Shown: positions 50,845 through 59,396, numbered from the stretch's first letter. The stretch is DNA of 64,000 bases from Spirosoma pollinicola (GCF_002831565.1 NZ_CP025096.1:6873014-6937013), one strand, 5' to 3'. Program-made: numbers and translations. Notes: generated by a model not told the origin, from the letters alone.

Positions 50845-52053
50845 GTGATCACTGCACTGCTGATAACCTGGCTGTTTATAGTCGGCATTCAGCTTATTTT
50901 TATTCTCCTTGTTTATTCAAGAACGGCCTTTTATCGCCAACCCGACCGAAACGACTCCCTCCTACCACCAGTCCCATCTGGCAAGTCTACTGCTCAAACC
51001 CCTGTTCAACGCGGCATAACTGTTGTCGTTTGTGCCCGAAATGAATGGGAAAACCTGACCGAATTACTGCCGATGCTCAATGATCAGATATACCCCTTAT
51101 TTGAGGTATTGGTCATGGACGACCGCTCAACCGATGGCACCAAGCTATTTTTGGAAAACGAAATTGCCCACCTGTCGCGGGTTCGGTTTATTCGTATCGA
51201 GAAAGAACACGAGCACGTAACACCAAAGAAATACGCATTGACCATTGCCATCAAGAAAGCCAGCTACCCAACGGTTTTGCTGACCGATGCCGATTGCCGC
51301 CCCGCATCGACCGACTGGCTAGCTGGCATGGTAGCCCCTATGGAAACGGGTACAAAAGATATTTCGCTGGGCTTTTCGCCTTACGAGCCCCAACCCGGTT
51401 TCCTGAATCTGCTCATTCGCTCCGAAACCCTCTTCACTGCCATACAGTATTTTTCGCTGGCATTGGCGGGCAGTCCCTATATGGGTGTTGGCCGAAATCT
51501 GGCATATCGTACCAGCGTATTTTTTGACAATAAAGGCTTTTATACCCATAAAAATGTGGTGGGTGGCGACGACGATCTGTTCATCAACGAAGTCGCCACA
51601 TGCAGCAACACAGCCATTTGCCTTGACCCGAATACGTTTATGTGGTCGAAACCCAAAACGACTTGGACTGACTGGCGGCTCCAGAAACGACGTCATCTTA
51701 ACGTGGGCAAATACTACAAATCAGGCAATAAATTTCGGTTGGGCTTACTTACCGGCTCACACGTGCTAAACTGGTTGCTGGCACTGGCTGTGGGCCTTAT
51801 CGTTTTGGTTCACGAACTCCTGCATACTTCCTTTACCGCCAGCGAATGGTTACTTTTGCTAGCCGGAACGGGTCTATTCATCGTTCGGAAATTAGCATTT
51901 TGGGGTATTGTTGGACGAATCAGTTATCGGCTGGGCCATACCGTACACTGGGCTACTATTCCGTTTATAGACCTCTTACTAGCTGTTTATTATGGTTTGG
52001 CAGGAATAAAAACACTTTTCAGACGTCGTAAAAAGCGATTGTACTGGCGCTGA
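50845..52053 (+). CDS. Glycosyltransferase family 2, membrane-bound
   Basis: A 402-residue protein starting with GTG. The first helix (residues 3-25) anchors it. The cytoplasmic GT-A domain follows with ITVVVCARNEWENL, the nucleotide-binding VMDDRSTDGT and the metal-binding TDADCRP (DxD-like). The QKRRHLNVG segment corresponds to the QxxRW motif of processive GT2s. Two to three C-terminal transmembrane helices complete it (320-400). Similar enzymes extend lipid- or membrane-linked glycans. It stands alone next to rsmG, not in the main polysaccharide operon. Acceptor unknown. Confidence 0.9.
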   Translation: MITALLITWLFIVGIQLIFILLVYSRTAFYRQPDRNDSLLPPVPSGKSTAQTPVQRGITVVVCARNEWENLTELLPMLNDQIYPLFEVLVMDDRSTDGTKLFLENEIAHLSRVRFIRIEKEHEHVTPKKYALTIAIKKASYPTVLLTDADCRPASTDWLAGMVAPMETGTKDISLGFSPYEPQPGFLNLLIRSETLFTAIQYFSLALAGSPYMGVGRNLAYRTSVFFDNKGFYTHKNVVGGDDDLFINEVATCSNTAICLDPNTFMWSKPKTTWTDWRLQKRRHLNVGKYYKSGNKFRLGLLTGSHVLNWLLALAVGLIVLVHELLHTSFTASEWLLLLAGTGLFIVRKLAFWGIVGRISYRLGHTVHWATIPFIDLLLAVYYGLAGIKTLFRRRKKRLYWR

Positions 52054-52140
52054 TTTTAATAAAAAATGTAAAATGAATAATGGATAAACCGCCGACTTGC
52101 TTAATCAGTATGCATTTTACATTATCCATTTCCTCTCAAT

Positions 52141-52770
52141 ATGAACATCGAATTACTTCTTAAATACTTCCCAAACCTGACGGTTGAGCAAAAGGAACGC
52201 TTTGCTGCTTTGGATGGCTTATACCGCGACTGGAATGCGAAGATCAACGTTATTTCGCGTCAGGACATCGACGCGCTCTACGAAAAGCATATTCTGCACT
52301 CCCTAAGCATCGCTAAAGTCGTTTCGTTTAAGCCCGGCACCGAAATCCTCGACGTGGGCACGGGGGGCGGTTTTCCAGGCATTCCGCTGGCTATTCTGTT
52401 CCCAATGGTCGACTTTCATTTAGTCGATGGCATCGGCAAGAAAATAAAGGTGGTGCAGGAGATTTCTGATGCACTGGGACTCACAAACGTAAAAGCCGAA
52501 CAGATCCGGGTCGAGCAACTAAACACAACTTACGATTTTGTTGTGAGTCGGGCCGTTACACAACTGAAGCCCTTCCTGGGTTGGATACGCTATAAAATTC
52601 ATAAAGCCGGTAACAACGACCGCCCGAATGGCGTTTTGTATCTCAAAGGGGGCGACCTGAAAGCAGAACTTGCCGAAGTACTCGACCGTTACCGCGTGTA
52701 TGACATCTCCGATTATTTTGAGGAGCCTTTTTTTGAGACCAAGAAAATAATTTACTTACCCAAAAAATAA
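52141..52770 (+). CDS. rsmG: 16S rRNA (guanine527-N7)-methyltransferase RsmG (GidB)
   Basis: A 209-residue SAM-dependent methyltransferase for G527 of 16S rRNA. The SAM-binding motif is ILDVGTGGGFPGIPLAILFP (about 65-84), followed by FHLVDGIGKKIKVVQEI and the VVSRAVTQL catalytic region. Length and motifs are normal for RsmG. The 87-base spacer after the glycosyltransferase gene contains a short A+T-rich inverted repeat. Housekeeping gene. Confidence 0.95.
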   Translation: MNIELLLKYFPNLTVEQKERFAALDGLYRDWNAKINVISRQDIDALYEKHILHSLSIAKVVSFKPGTEILDVGTGGGFPGIPLAILFPMVDFHLVDGIGKKIKVVQEISDALGLTNVKAEQIRVEQLNTTYDFVVSRAVTQLKPFLGWIRYKIHKAGNNDRPNGVLYLKGGDLKAELAEVLDRYRVYDISDYFEEPFFETKKIIYLPKK

Positions 52771-52771
52771 C

Positions 52772-52962
52772 CGAGATTTTACCAAGATTTAAAGAATTAA
52801 ACAAGATTATGGCAATTGACGGTTGTATAGGCTGTGCAGCAATCCAGAAAATCGTTGAACATGACTTTCACGCTGATTTAACTGACTAATTGAGCAAATG
52901 CGTAATCTCGTGCAGTAATCCTAAAAATCCTTTGAATCTCCTTAAAATCCTGGTCAGAGATC
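52772..52962. repeat. A+T-rich intergenic element with opposing 'AAGATTTAAAG / AATCCTTTGAATC' arms
   Basis: The left side (CCGAGATTTTACCAAGATTT and AAAGAATTAAACAAGATT) and the right side (AATCCTAAAAATCCTTTGAATC...CCTGG) are imperfectly complementary. A 27-codon frame in between (MAIDGCIGCAAIQKIVEHD...) may be a shrunken gene remnant. Similar A/T-rich arms flank small dispersed genes in other Bacteroidota, so this may be a miniature mobile-element relic. Confidence 0.4.
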
Positions 52963-53265
52963 ATGGCAGAAAAATTCCGTTCCAGCAGCTTCAAAGACCC
53001 TATCAACCCCGACGAGGTTGAGTTCAACGACAAGGGCGTTACGTTCCGTGCCCGTAAACTGATTGGCGGCACCGATAATTTCGTATTCTACTCCGACATC
53101 TCGGGTGTTGAGATCGACAACGGCGTTTTCTTCTCAACCATCCGGGTGATTCCGCGTGCCCGGCCCGAAATCATCATCCGCAATTTCTCGAAAGGCGATG
53201 CCCGTCGCATTAAGGAGCTGATTTTAGAGAACGTCCCAAACAATCGGCCCGATTCTTTTCGATAG
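52963..53265 (+). CDS. Small conserved Bacteroidota protein (PH-like fold?)
   Basis: A 100-residue cytoplasmic protein starting MAEKFRSSSFKDPINPDEVE. The pattern is strand-rich: VTFRARKLIG, FVFYSDISGVEI, FFSTIRVIPRAR, EIIIRNF, then a C-terminal helix DARRIKELILENV. This is compatible with a small PH-like barrel. I recognise it as typical of Cytophagales genomes but cannot assign a function. It lies directly upstream of tRNA-Asn. Confidence 0.78.
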   Translation: MAEKFRSSSFKDPINPDEVEFNDKGVTFRARKLIGGTDNFVFYSDISGVEIDNGVFFSTIRVIPRARPEIIIRNFSKGDARRIKELILENVPNNRPDSFR

Positions 53266-53345
53266 AACAGGCTCTGATTATCATCAGATTAAAAAATAAC
53301 TTCATTTTTTTCAGTCTGATACTTGCGCAATATGGTTCTAGGGGC

Positions 53346-53353
53346 TACTTTTG
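53346..53353 (+). promoter_or_regulatory. -7 promoter element of tRNA-Asn
   Basis: TACTTTTG matches TAnnTTTG, ends 9 bases before the tRNA, and has a TTG about 21 bases upstream in the -33 region. Confidence 0.6.
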
Positions 53354-53362
53354 CACCACGAT

Positions 53363-53436
53363 TCCCGAATAGCTCAGTCGGTTAGAGCATCTGACTGTTA
53401 ATCAGAGGGTCGCTGGTTCGAGCCCAGCTTCGGGAG
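53363..53436 (+). tRNA. tRNA-Asn (anticodon GTT)
   Basis: A full cloverleaf: acceptor TCCCGAA/TTCGGGA, D-arm AGCTCAGTCGGTTAGAGC, anticodon stem TCTGA/TCAGA with loop CTGTTAA (GTT at 53397-53399), T-arm with GGTTCGAGCCC, discriminator G. The 3' CCA is not encoded. A terminator follows at once. Confidence 0.97.
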
Positions 53437-53751
53437 CAAAAAGCCTCAAAACACACTGTTTTGGGGCTTTTTCAGTTTATTTGTACCTACTTTTGTAACA
53501 TTTACTGATGGTTTCTACTTCACAATCAATTCTTCTCAGAACTTTATAAGCGATTTACTTAAAACAAGAAAGCAACGTATTAATCAGACACCTGAAGATT
53601 GGCGTGATTGAATAAATTTGCCTTAATCAGTGGAAAGCTGCCAGAGCAATCTGCTTTACTTTGTACTAAGATTATTACTGTGTTGCCAGAAAGGAAGATT
53701 TATCTGAAGACGACTTGAGTCCACCAATTTGACGTTTGGGAATCTGGAACA
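53437..53751. other. Intergenic region downstream of tRNA-Asn
   Basis: Holds the tRNA terminator at 53438-53472. The rest shows no gene or repeat that I recognise, and no copy of the tRNA 3' end was found nearby. Confidence 0.5.
53438..53472 (+). terminator. Intrinsic terminator after tRNA-Asn
   Basis: AAAAAGCCTCAAAACA pairs with TGTTTTGGGGCTTTTT (with G-U/T pairing) and ends in a T-run. Confidence 0.85.
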
Positions 53752-55197
53752 TCATCTAGCCGTTTTTATTTTCTTAATGGTGATGATGATGCAGTTGGTA
53801 GGCAATTGACAATCTTTAAGTTTAAGAAGCCAATAATCAGTACCTCCCTGGGAGGGCTGGCTTTTATCCCCATAAACACCTGAAGAAGATGTTCCGCCCA
53901 CCAAGTACCCTCCATCAGAGGTCGTCATAAGAGTGGCTAAGTGATTATAAGTTGCTCCTCCATACTTCTTATCCCAGAGTTTAGTGCCGGTCGAACTGAG
54001 CTTAACAATCCAGTAATCAAAAGAATCTGCATACGTTATTCGCGGAGCGGTTACGTCACCGCTGATGTCACTAACTGATGACCCTCCAATTAGATAGCCC
54101 CCATCTGGTGTCGGAGTAAAACCACCAAACGTATCGTAGTAATTCCCTCCTAACGTCTTATCCCATTGTTTGATGCCGTTAGCGTCAAGCTTAACGACCC
54201 AGTAATCAAAACCACCTCGATTAGATTGAGTTTTATCCCCGCTTACCCCTGACGTAGAATCCCCTCCTAGTAAATAACCTCCATCTGGAGTCGTTATAAA
54301 AGCCAATAAGTTTTCATAAGACTTCCCACCGTAGGTTTTGTCCCATTGTTTAATCCCATTAACGTCAATCTTGATAACCCAGTAATCAAAGTATGAACTC
54401 CCATCTCTGGATGGGTCTGTTTTATCGCCTACCGCATCTGAGTTGGAATTTCCACCCAACACGTATCCTCCGTCCGCACTTGCCAGTACGGACACAAGTA
54501 GATCGTCCTTATTCCCACCAAAGACCTTATCCCATTGTTTATTGCCGTTAGCATCAAGCTTAAGAATCCAGTAATCGTATGACCCTTTACTAGGTTGGGT
54601 TTTGTCCCCACCAACGCCTGATGCACAGCTTCCCCCTAGCAAGTATCCCCCATCGGCGGTGGCAATCATCGACCCATATATCGAGTATGTTCCATACATA
54701 TATCCAAACGGACCAGGCGGTAGTTTTATCCCTTCATAAGCCTTGTCCCAAAGTTTGTTACCACTTGCATCAATCTTAATTAACCACATTGCGCCAAATG
54801 CGTTTTTATCGCCATTTATGAAAGGCAAGGCATCTCCCCCCACCAGATAACCGCCATCGGTGGTAGCCAGTAGAGTTTTAAGATTTTTTTGTCCCTGAGT
54901 ATTAAGTAATTTATCCCATTGCTTATTGCCGTCTTTACCTACCTTGACTAGCCAAAAATTACCAGACTCATGATCATCAAAATAAGGTGTTTCGAATGAT
55001 ACTCCACCTAACAAATAGCCCCCATCCGCCGTAGGCAGTGTGACCGACAGAAAATCGTTTTGAGAGCGGCCAAAGGTTTTATCCCATTGTCGGACAGGCT
55101 GAGCCTCAATATGAACGGAGACAACAAGTATTAACCAGAGTATTCTATAATAGATGACCCAAAGGCCTTTACTCTGTAAGATAGAAGAAGTTATCAT
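53752..55197 (-). CDS. Secreted repeat protein with ~65-residue 'DGGYLLGG' repeats
   Basis: A 481-residue protein with an N-terminal hydrophobic signal (~8-32). Six to seven repeats of 58-70 residues each contain QWDKxxGG, a strand segment, DGGYLLGGxS, SGxxGDKTQxSxGxxDYWxxKLDxNG. The pattern suggests a beta-propeller-like fold in which each repeat is one blade. Such proteins are abundant in Spirosoma relatives and presumably sit on the surface or in the medium. There is no typical T9SS C-terminal domain. The end, DCQLPTNCIIITIKKIKTAR, resembles the tail of the 1343-aa secreted protein. Confidence 0.82.
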   Translation of the reverse strand: MITSSILQSKGLWVIYYRILWLILVVSVHIEAQPVRQWDKTFGRSQNDFLSVTLPTADGGYLLGGVSFETPYFDDHESGNFWLVKVGKDGNKQWDKLLNTQGQKNLKTLLATTDGGYLVGGDALPFINGDKNAFGAMWLIKIDASGNKLWDKAYEGIKLPPGPFGYMYGTYSIYGSMIATADGGYLLGGSCASGVGGDKTQPSKGSYDYWILKLDANGNKQWDKVFGGNKDDLLVSVLASADGGYVLGGNSNSDAVGDKTDPSRDGSSYFDYWVIKIDVNGIKQWDKTYGGKSYENLLAFITTPDGGYLLGGDSTSGVSGDKTQSNRGGFDYWVVKLDANGIKQWDKTLGGNYYDTFGGFTPTPDGGYLIGGSSVSDISGDVTAPRITYADSFDYWIVKLSSTGTKLWDKKYGGATYNHLATLMTTSDGGYLVGGTSSSGVYGDKSQPSQGGTDYWLLKLKDCQLPTNCIIITIKKIKTAR

Positions 55198-55572
55198 AAT
55201 TCTCTTGGAAAATAGGGAGTAATCAACTCGCAGTAAATTTATGCAGCCAAATAATTAATTACACAAATACACAAACAAAGTAACTATAAGTATACGAGTT
55301 CACATTATTAACTAGACAAACATTGTGCCAAATAAGCCAGTTTAGAATAGATTAATTTCTCACTTTGTATTGACGCCAGACAGAGATAAGGGTTTGCTAA
55401 GTCGTAGTAGAATTACAGGCTATTAAAATGCGTTCTAATTAATAGATAAGTCTAATGCCCTCTACCAGTTTGTTCGAGTTTTCAATTGTTAAAAGACAAA
55501 AAGCCCCAAATCTTACGATTTGGGGCTTTTTGTCTTTTAATGTATTACATTTTGTAATACATTCATTGCTAA
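55198..55572. other. Intergenic region at the left edge of the A+T-rich element
   Basis: A strongly A+T-rich stretch without a gene. It has a terminator at 55491-55538. The composition change relative to the 50-53 kb region starts about here, so the left junction of the integrative element may lie in it. Confidence 0.5.
55491..55538. terminator. Strong bidirectional terminator
   Basis: AAAAGACAAAAAGCCCCAAA pairs with TTTGGGGCTTTTTGTCTTTT around an 8-base loop. Confidence 0.85.
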
Positions 55573-56580
55573 ATGCTTTTATTTGTCGCTATGGGAGACA
55601 CTTTTGATAATTTTTCAAGTTGGCTAAAGAACTTCGTTTTCAATTCTCTTGCGGAATCAAGACATTTTTTATTTTCAATTACTCGAGCTGAATGGTTATC
55701 TCTTTTAGGCACCATGGCAGCAGCTTTGCTGGCAGCAGTAGTTTCATTGTATGTTGTCTATTTACAAAATACACAGCAAAGAAATAGGGATGATGAGCAG
55801 CAAAAGACTACAGAACAAAATAAATTACAATACTTACACTTTCTAATAAATGACTCTTTTAAAACTATTGAATTTTATAGGCTTAGTGTAGAAAACGCCA
55901 AAGAGTCTTATAAAAGGAATCCTTTTGTGATTCCTGACTTAAACTCTTATGTGCCACATAGCCTAAATTCTATAGCAAATAAGATAAATCAAGAGGAATA
56001 TTATCTAGCTTCAGTAAATCAATTCCCTAAAAATGAATCAGGATTTGGGATAGCTGAATTATTACAACTTTGTAACGCCCTTAACGATAATTATACTAAA
56101 GCTTTCAGCGAATTTAGTCTTCAGTTTCCTTTACTAATTGAAGATAAAGATAAGTATAGATCGGCTTTAGAAGAATTAATTGAAATTGTTAATCAATACA
56201 TACTAGAAAACAAAGTAGATGACCTTACAGGTAGCGATAAAATTAATTATATAAGAATTAATGAAATAATGGGTGCCTTAAAAAATAACCCTCCTGATTT
56301 TAAAGGCAATGAGTGGTTAAAAATTTCAAATGATTTATTGATAGTACCATTAAATTTAACGTTACAAGATCAGGGAAAACCAAACCTTCGCAAGATTTAC
56401 AATCAATCTCGCCATGCTTTAGACCTGAGAGTTAACTACATCGGTCGAATCTATAATGTAGTTAATTCTCTTGAGATAAATAGGTCAATCCAACAAGATA
56501 TATTAGGACGAATTAAGAACGTAGGAGCACCTCTCGAGGTCTACATAAAAGAATTAAACAAAAAAAAGGTTAATAGTTAA
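55573..56580 (+). CDS. Membrane-anchored protein with large cytoplasmic domain, unknown function
   Basis: A 335-residue protein with low-G+C codon use. One strong transmembrane helix lies at about residues 42-66 (LSLLGTMAAALLAAVVSLYVVYL), followed by a charged, probably coiled-coil stretch (RNRDDEQQKTTEQNKLQ) and a ~240-residue helical domain. An ATG at residue 7 (MGDTFDNF) is an alternative start. No known motif. It is flanked by terminators at 55491 and 56596, so it forms its own transcription unit inside the A+T-rich element. Membrane-plus-helical proteins of this kind are often cargo (defence or exclusion) in integrative elements, but that is speculation here. Confidence 0.7.
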   Translation: MLLFVAMGDTFDNFSSWLKNFVFNSLAESRHFLFSITRAEWLSLLGTMAAALLAAVVSLYVVYLQNTQQRNRDDEQQKTTEQNKLQYLHFLINDSFKTIEFYRLSVENAKESYKRNPFVIPDLNSYVPHSLNSIANKINQEEYYLASVNQFPKNESGFGIAELLQLCNALNDNYTKAFSEFSLQFPLLIEDKDKYRSALEELIEIVNQYILENKVDDLTGSDKINYIRINEIMGALKNNPPDFKGNEWLKISNDLLIVPLNLTLQDQGKPNLRKIYNQSRHALDLRVNYIGRIYNVVNSLEINRSIQQDILGRIKNVGAPLEVYIKELNKKKVNS

Positions 56581-56595
56581 ATGTAGATACTAAAC

Positions 56596-56639
56596 AAAAA
56601 TGGCTAATAGATTATTAAATTTAGTCTATTAGCCATTTT
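56596..56639. terminator. Bidirectional terminator between convergent genes
   Basis: AAAAATGGCTAATAGA pairs with TCTATTAGCCATTTT. It serves both the membrane-protein gene (+) and the zinc-ribbon gene (-). Confidence 0.85.
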
Positions 56640-56640
56640 A

Positions 56641-56889
56641 TCATTTTCTTCGTAATCTCAAATGAGCCTTTTGACAATTTTGACTACAAAAGGTAGTATC
56701 AACCCTTTTGGCTTCAAACTCCTTACTACAGTATAGGCATTTTTTAGTATAGAAGAAATTGGTCCACTCCTGATACGCTCCCGGCATCCTAGGATCATTT
56801 AGGTAAACTATCTTACCTTTCTTAACCCGTTCAAAGCTATAATTACGTAGTCCGTTCTTTCCTTCTTTCGGTTCGTTTTTCTTTTCCAT
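56641..56889 (-). CDS. Small zinc-ribbon protein of the integrative element
   Basis: An 82-residue basic protein. The C-terminal half has two paired cysteine sites, KKCLYCSKEF (CxxC) and TFCSQNCQKAH (CxxxC), resembling FCS/MYM-type or HNH-associated zinc ribbons. It ends in RLRRK. The N-terminal half is charged. It is the last gene of the minus-strand series integrase-VapE-primase and may bind nucleic acid for replication or its control. No precise family. Confidence 0.65.
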   Translation of the reverse strand: MEKKNEPKEGKNGLRNYSFERVKKGKIVYLNDPRMPGAYQEWTNFFYTKKCLYCSKEFEAKRVDTTFCSQNCQKAHLRLRRK

Positions 56890-57023
56890 TTATGTACGCG
56901 TTAAGGCTGTTTAAAATCCTTGTTAGTTGTGCCATAGCTGTGTGTTAGCTCTGCATTAGCACTCTGTTAAACCAATGAAAGCCTAACTAAAGCCTCCATT
57001 AAGCCACCTGAAAGCCTATAGTG

Positions 57024-57902
57024 CTATTCTAGACCAGAATGACCTATCAAATACTCATTAAAATCTTTGCTGTTTGGATAATAATGAGAGCAATCCTGTA
57101 CGGTCAATTTTTCTTTTCCAAGTTGTTCTAATGCTTGTTTACCTGCCTTGTCATTATCCAGAAAAGCGTTTACCGTTTTATGTGATGCCAATAAGGGTAA
57201 AGCATCTTTGACGAAGGAGAGTGAGTTTAAAACGATAGTTGAATTCTTTAGCCTTATTGTATTGAAAAACTGGCAACAGGATAGAAAATCAAATACTCCT
57301 TCAAAAAGGTTGATTTCGCTTGAGCCTTGAACGGGTAAGTAGGTAAACCACTTTGGAGAAGTTCCCCCTTTGAAATAATGGCTTCGTAATTCATACCCAT
57401 TTTTATCATTTCGGAATCCAGCCGCGTAATACCGCTTCTGATTGATTCTGTAATGAATCTCTTGCAAATGGGTTGTTGCGATAGCTTGAGAGATTTTACG
57501 GCTACATATATAATCTAATAAAGCCCGGTTTCTTAGGGGGTGAACGCTTACAATCTCGACAGTTGATGATTGCTTGTCCTGAGAGAGATTATTACCGCTA
57601 AAAGAAAAGGATTGTGCCTTTTCCAGTTTGATCGCTTCTAATGCGTCTACAGCTTGCATAAAGCTATAGCCTTTGATATACTGAATGAGTCGGATTATAT
57701 CACCTTGTTCTCCTACCCCACTGTAATCGTGAAATACGTTCTTCTTTGGATTGACAAAGAATGAAGGAGTATGTTCTTCGTTTTTGGGTGAATAGTAAAT
57801 TAACTCAGCCCCATTTGCTTTTACAGGTTGTAAACCATGCTCACTTAAATAATGCGTTATTGGTATTGCCTTTAATCGCTCAATCTGTTCTTTAGTTTTC
57901 AT
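57024..57902 (-). CDS. Toprim-domain primase-like protein of the element
   Basis: A 292-residue protein. The N-terminal ~90 residues resemble the CHC2 zinc-finger fold of DnaG primases (YYSPKNEEHTPSFFVNPKKN, then VFHDYSGVGEQGDIIRLIQ) but without the zinc cysteines. The C-terminal half is a Toprim domain: Glu in INLFEGVFDFLS, and the Asp-x-Asp in NAFLDNDKAGKQALEQLG. It probably makes primers for element replication. The gene follows the VapE-like helicase, separated by a 236-base gap holding repeated CGAGTAR motifs, a likely origin. Confidence 0.85.
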   Translation of the reverse strand: MKTKEQIERLKAIPITHYLSEHGLQPVKANGAELIYYSPKNEEHTPSFFVNPKKNVFHDYSGVGEQGDIIRLIQYIKGYSFMQAVDALEAIKLEKAQSFSFSGNNLSQDKQSSTVEIVSVHPLRNRALLDYICSRKISQAIATTHLQEIHYRINQKRYYAAGFRNDKNGYELRSHYFKGGTSPKWFTYLPVQGSSEINLFEGVFDFLSCCQFFNTIRLKNSTIVLNSLSFVKDALPLLASHKTVNAFLDNDKAGKQALEQLGKEKLTVQDCSHYYPNSKDFNEYLIGHSGLE

Positions 57903-57930
57903 AGCTTTTTCTTTAGCGGTAAAAAACCTC

Positions 57931-58132
57931 TTACTCGACTACTCTTCTAATTATCTTACTTATAATCAATACCTTAAATCAAGTATTTCGAGTAGTGACT
58001 TTTTAAACTTTACTCGCTTTTTAGCTTATTTTCGAGAAACGAGTCAATTACGAGTAACTTTTCATTTACTCGAAAATTTAAGTACAAGTAATTGATTTAT
58101 AGAAGATAATACTACTTCGAGTAATCGAGTAA
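57931..58132. repeat. Iteron-like cluster of CGAGTAR motifs, candidate replication origin
   Basis: Within ~200 A+T-rich bases the 7-mer CGAGTAA/CGAGTAG occurs on the plus strand at 57989, 58051, 58118 and 58126, and as TTACTCG on the minus strand at 57931, 58010 and 58066. Two relaxed copies lie at 58033 (CGAGAAA) and 58040 (CGAGTCA). The cluster fills the gap between the VapE-like helicase and primase genes. Iterons beside a Rep/primase gene are the standard origin layout of plasmids and phage satellites, so this is proposed as the element's origin. Not part of any gene. Confidence 0.7.
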
Positions 58133-58138
58133 GTAGGT

Positions 58139-59332
58139 TTACTTTATTTTGACATAATACCCTTTTAGGGAAAACCCTTTGTCTTTGCTGTAGGATGATT
58201 CTTTCACAAATCCCATAAACTTCATTGCCGTACCAATTTGTCCTCTATGGAGTTTTATAGACGTTTTACCGCGCAGATATTCCTCTATATCAGTAGCATT
58301 ACAGAAGATTGCGTCACTTTCACCCTTTTCACTTGGTAAGTAGTATTTACTGATTACTTCCATTTCAGTCGTTGTACGCAGGAAACGACGGTTTAAAAGC
58401 TCTTGGTGATTAATTTCATCAGGAGTCATGTTACAGTTAAAAGCAGCGTCACTAAGCAACGCTTGAGCTTGCGCCCAAACTAGATCAATAGCAATTGTAG
58501 CCGCGTATCCTTTTGGCCCACCAGCATCATGTTGAATAGCTTTAACGATGAATGGTAACCAGCGTACGTTTCCAGTTTCATCTGTTAAAAACTCAAACTG
58601 GTTTGTACTAGCCACAAAACTTGCGCGACGGGCAAAAGGAGTTTCGATATTTTGAAACAGAAGTCGGAACTTGACTGTACTTTCAGAGAGTACGGTCTTA
58701 AATTCGTTGTTCAGTTCTTTTTTCTCAAAAGAAGCTAACTCATCTAAGTTGATAAAGAAGTTCTGAATTAGAGAAAACTTGCCGTCCTTGTGACCAAAGT
58801 CAAACCCTTTTTTTGCGTAGTTTTTCAAGCCTTCAGGAATAAGAAAATCAAGGAATGTGGTCTTGCCATCGTTCTGCTTACCGACTAAAGTTAGACACTG
58901 CTTATTAAATTGAATTTTGCCAACTGCTTGACCAACAGCCCGAACCATCCACTTCTTAAACATCGATTTCCACCAAATTTGATCATCGGTATGTACGAAG
59001 TCAGCTAACTGGTCAATGTAGTCTGGTTGTGATGCATCCCATTTTGGCAAGCCTTCAAAATAGGTTGTGAAAGGATCATACCTTGGAATTAACTTCGAGC
59101 CAAATAGCGCTTTTAAAGGGTCTTTGAACCCCTTAAAGTTTGAGTTGAAAAGCTCAAATTCAATATCAGCCATGTTGACCAACTCCCATTCAGAAGTAGC
59201 CTTTTTCTTTCGTTCTAACTGGTTGGATACGATGTTGACGCGGTATTCATGCTTGTCAAATAAGAATTTCTGAATACGCTGGATAATAGGTTGTCCTTCA
59301 GTGTTTTCGTCACTGTTTGAATTAGATTTCAT
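58139..59332 (-). CDS. VapE-like helicase (virulence-associated E family) of the element
   Basis: A 397-residue ATPase starting at ATG 59332 (MKSNSNSDENTEG); 13 further codons upstream lack homology. The VapE/D5-like helicase core has Walker A VGKQNDGKTTFLDFL (~residues 165-179), Walker B FFINLDELASF, sensor-1-type RRASFVASTNQ and the preceding PFTTYFEGLPKWDASQPDYI motif typical of VapE. These proteins drive replication of phage satellites and mobilizable islands with a primase partner, encoded next. A terminator-like hairpin at 59365-59396 separates it from the integrase gene. Confidence 0.9.
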   Translation of the reverse strand: MKSNSNSDENTEGQPIIQRIQKFLFDKHEYRVNIVSNQLERKKKATSEWELVNMADIEFELFNSNFKGFKDPLKALFGSKLIPRYDPFTTYFEGLPKWDASQPDYIDQLADFVHTDDQIWWKSMFKKWMVRAVGQAVGKIQFNKQCLTLVGKQNDGKTTFLDFLIPEGLKNYAKKGFDFGHKDGKFSLIQNFFINLDELASFEKKELNNEFKTVLSESTVKFRLLFQNIETPFARRASFVASTNQFEFLTDETGNVRWLPFIVKAIQHDAGGPKGYAATIAIDLVWAQAQALLSDAAFNCNMTPDEINHQELLNRRFLRTTTEMEVISKYYLPSEKGESDAIFCNATDIEEYLRGKTSIKLHRGQIGTAMKFMGFVKESSYSKDKGFSLKGYYVKIK

Positions 59333-59364
59333 ATCTTTGTTTTTGCTTTGAAAAATTGAAAAGG

Positions 59365-59396
59365 AAAGCACGTTCTGGCAGGAGCGTGCTTTTTTG
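59365..59396. terminator. Hairpin between integrase and VapE-like gene
   Basis: AAAGCACG pairs with CGTGCTTT, followed by T residues on the plus strand. In the minus direction it lies directly after the integrase stop and may end or attenuate transcription into the VapE-like gene. Confidence 0.65.

Noticed and set aside
53363..53436. tRNA-Asn as the attachment site of the 55-64 kb element
   Set aside because: I found no copy of the tRNA 3' end to the right within the window, and unrelated genes lie between the tRNA and the element. The true site may be beyond the right edge.
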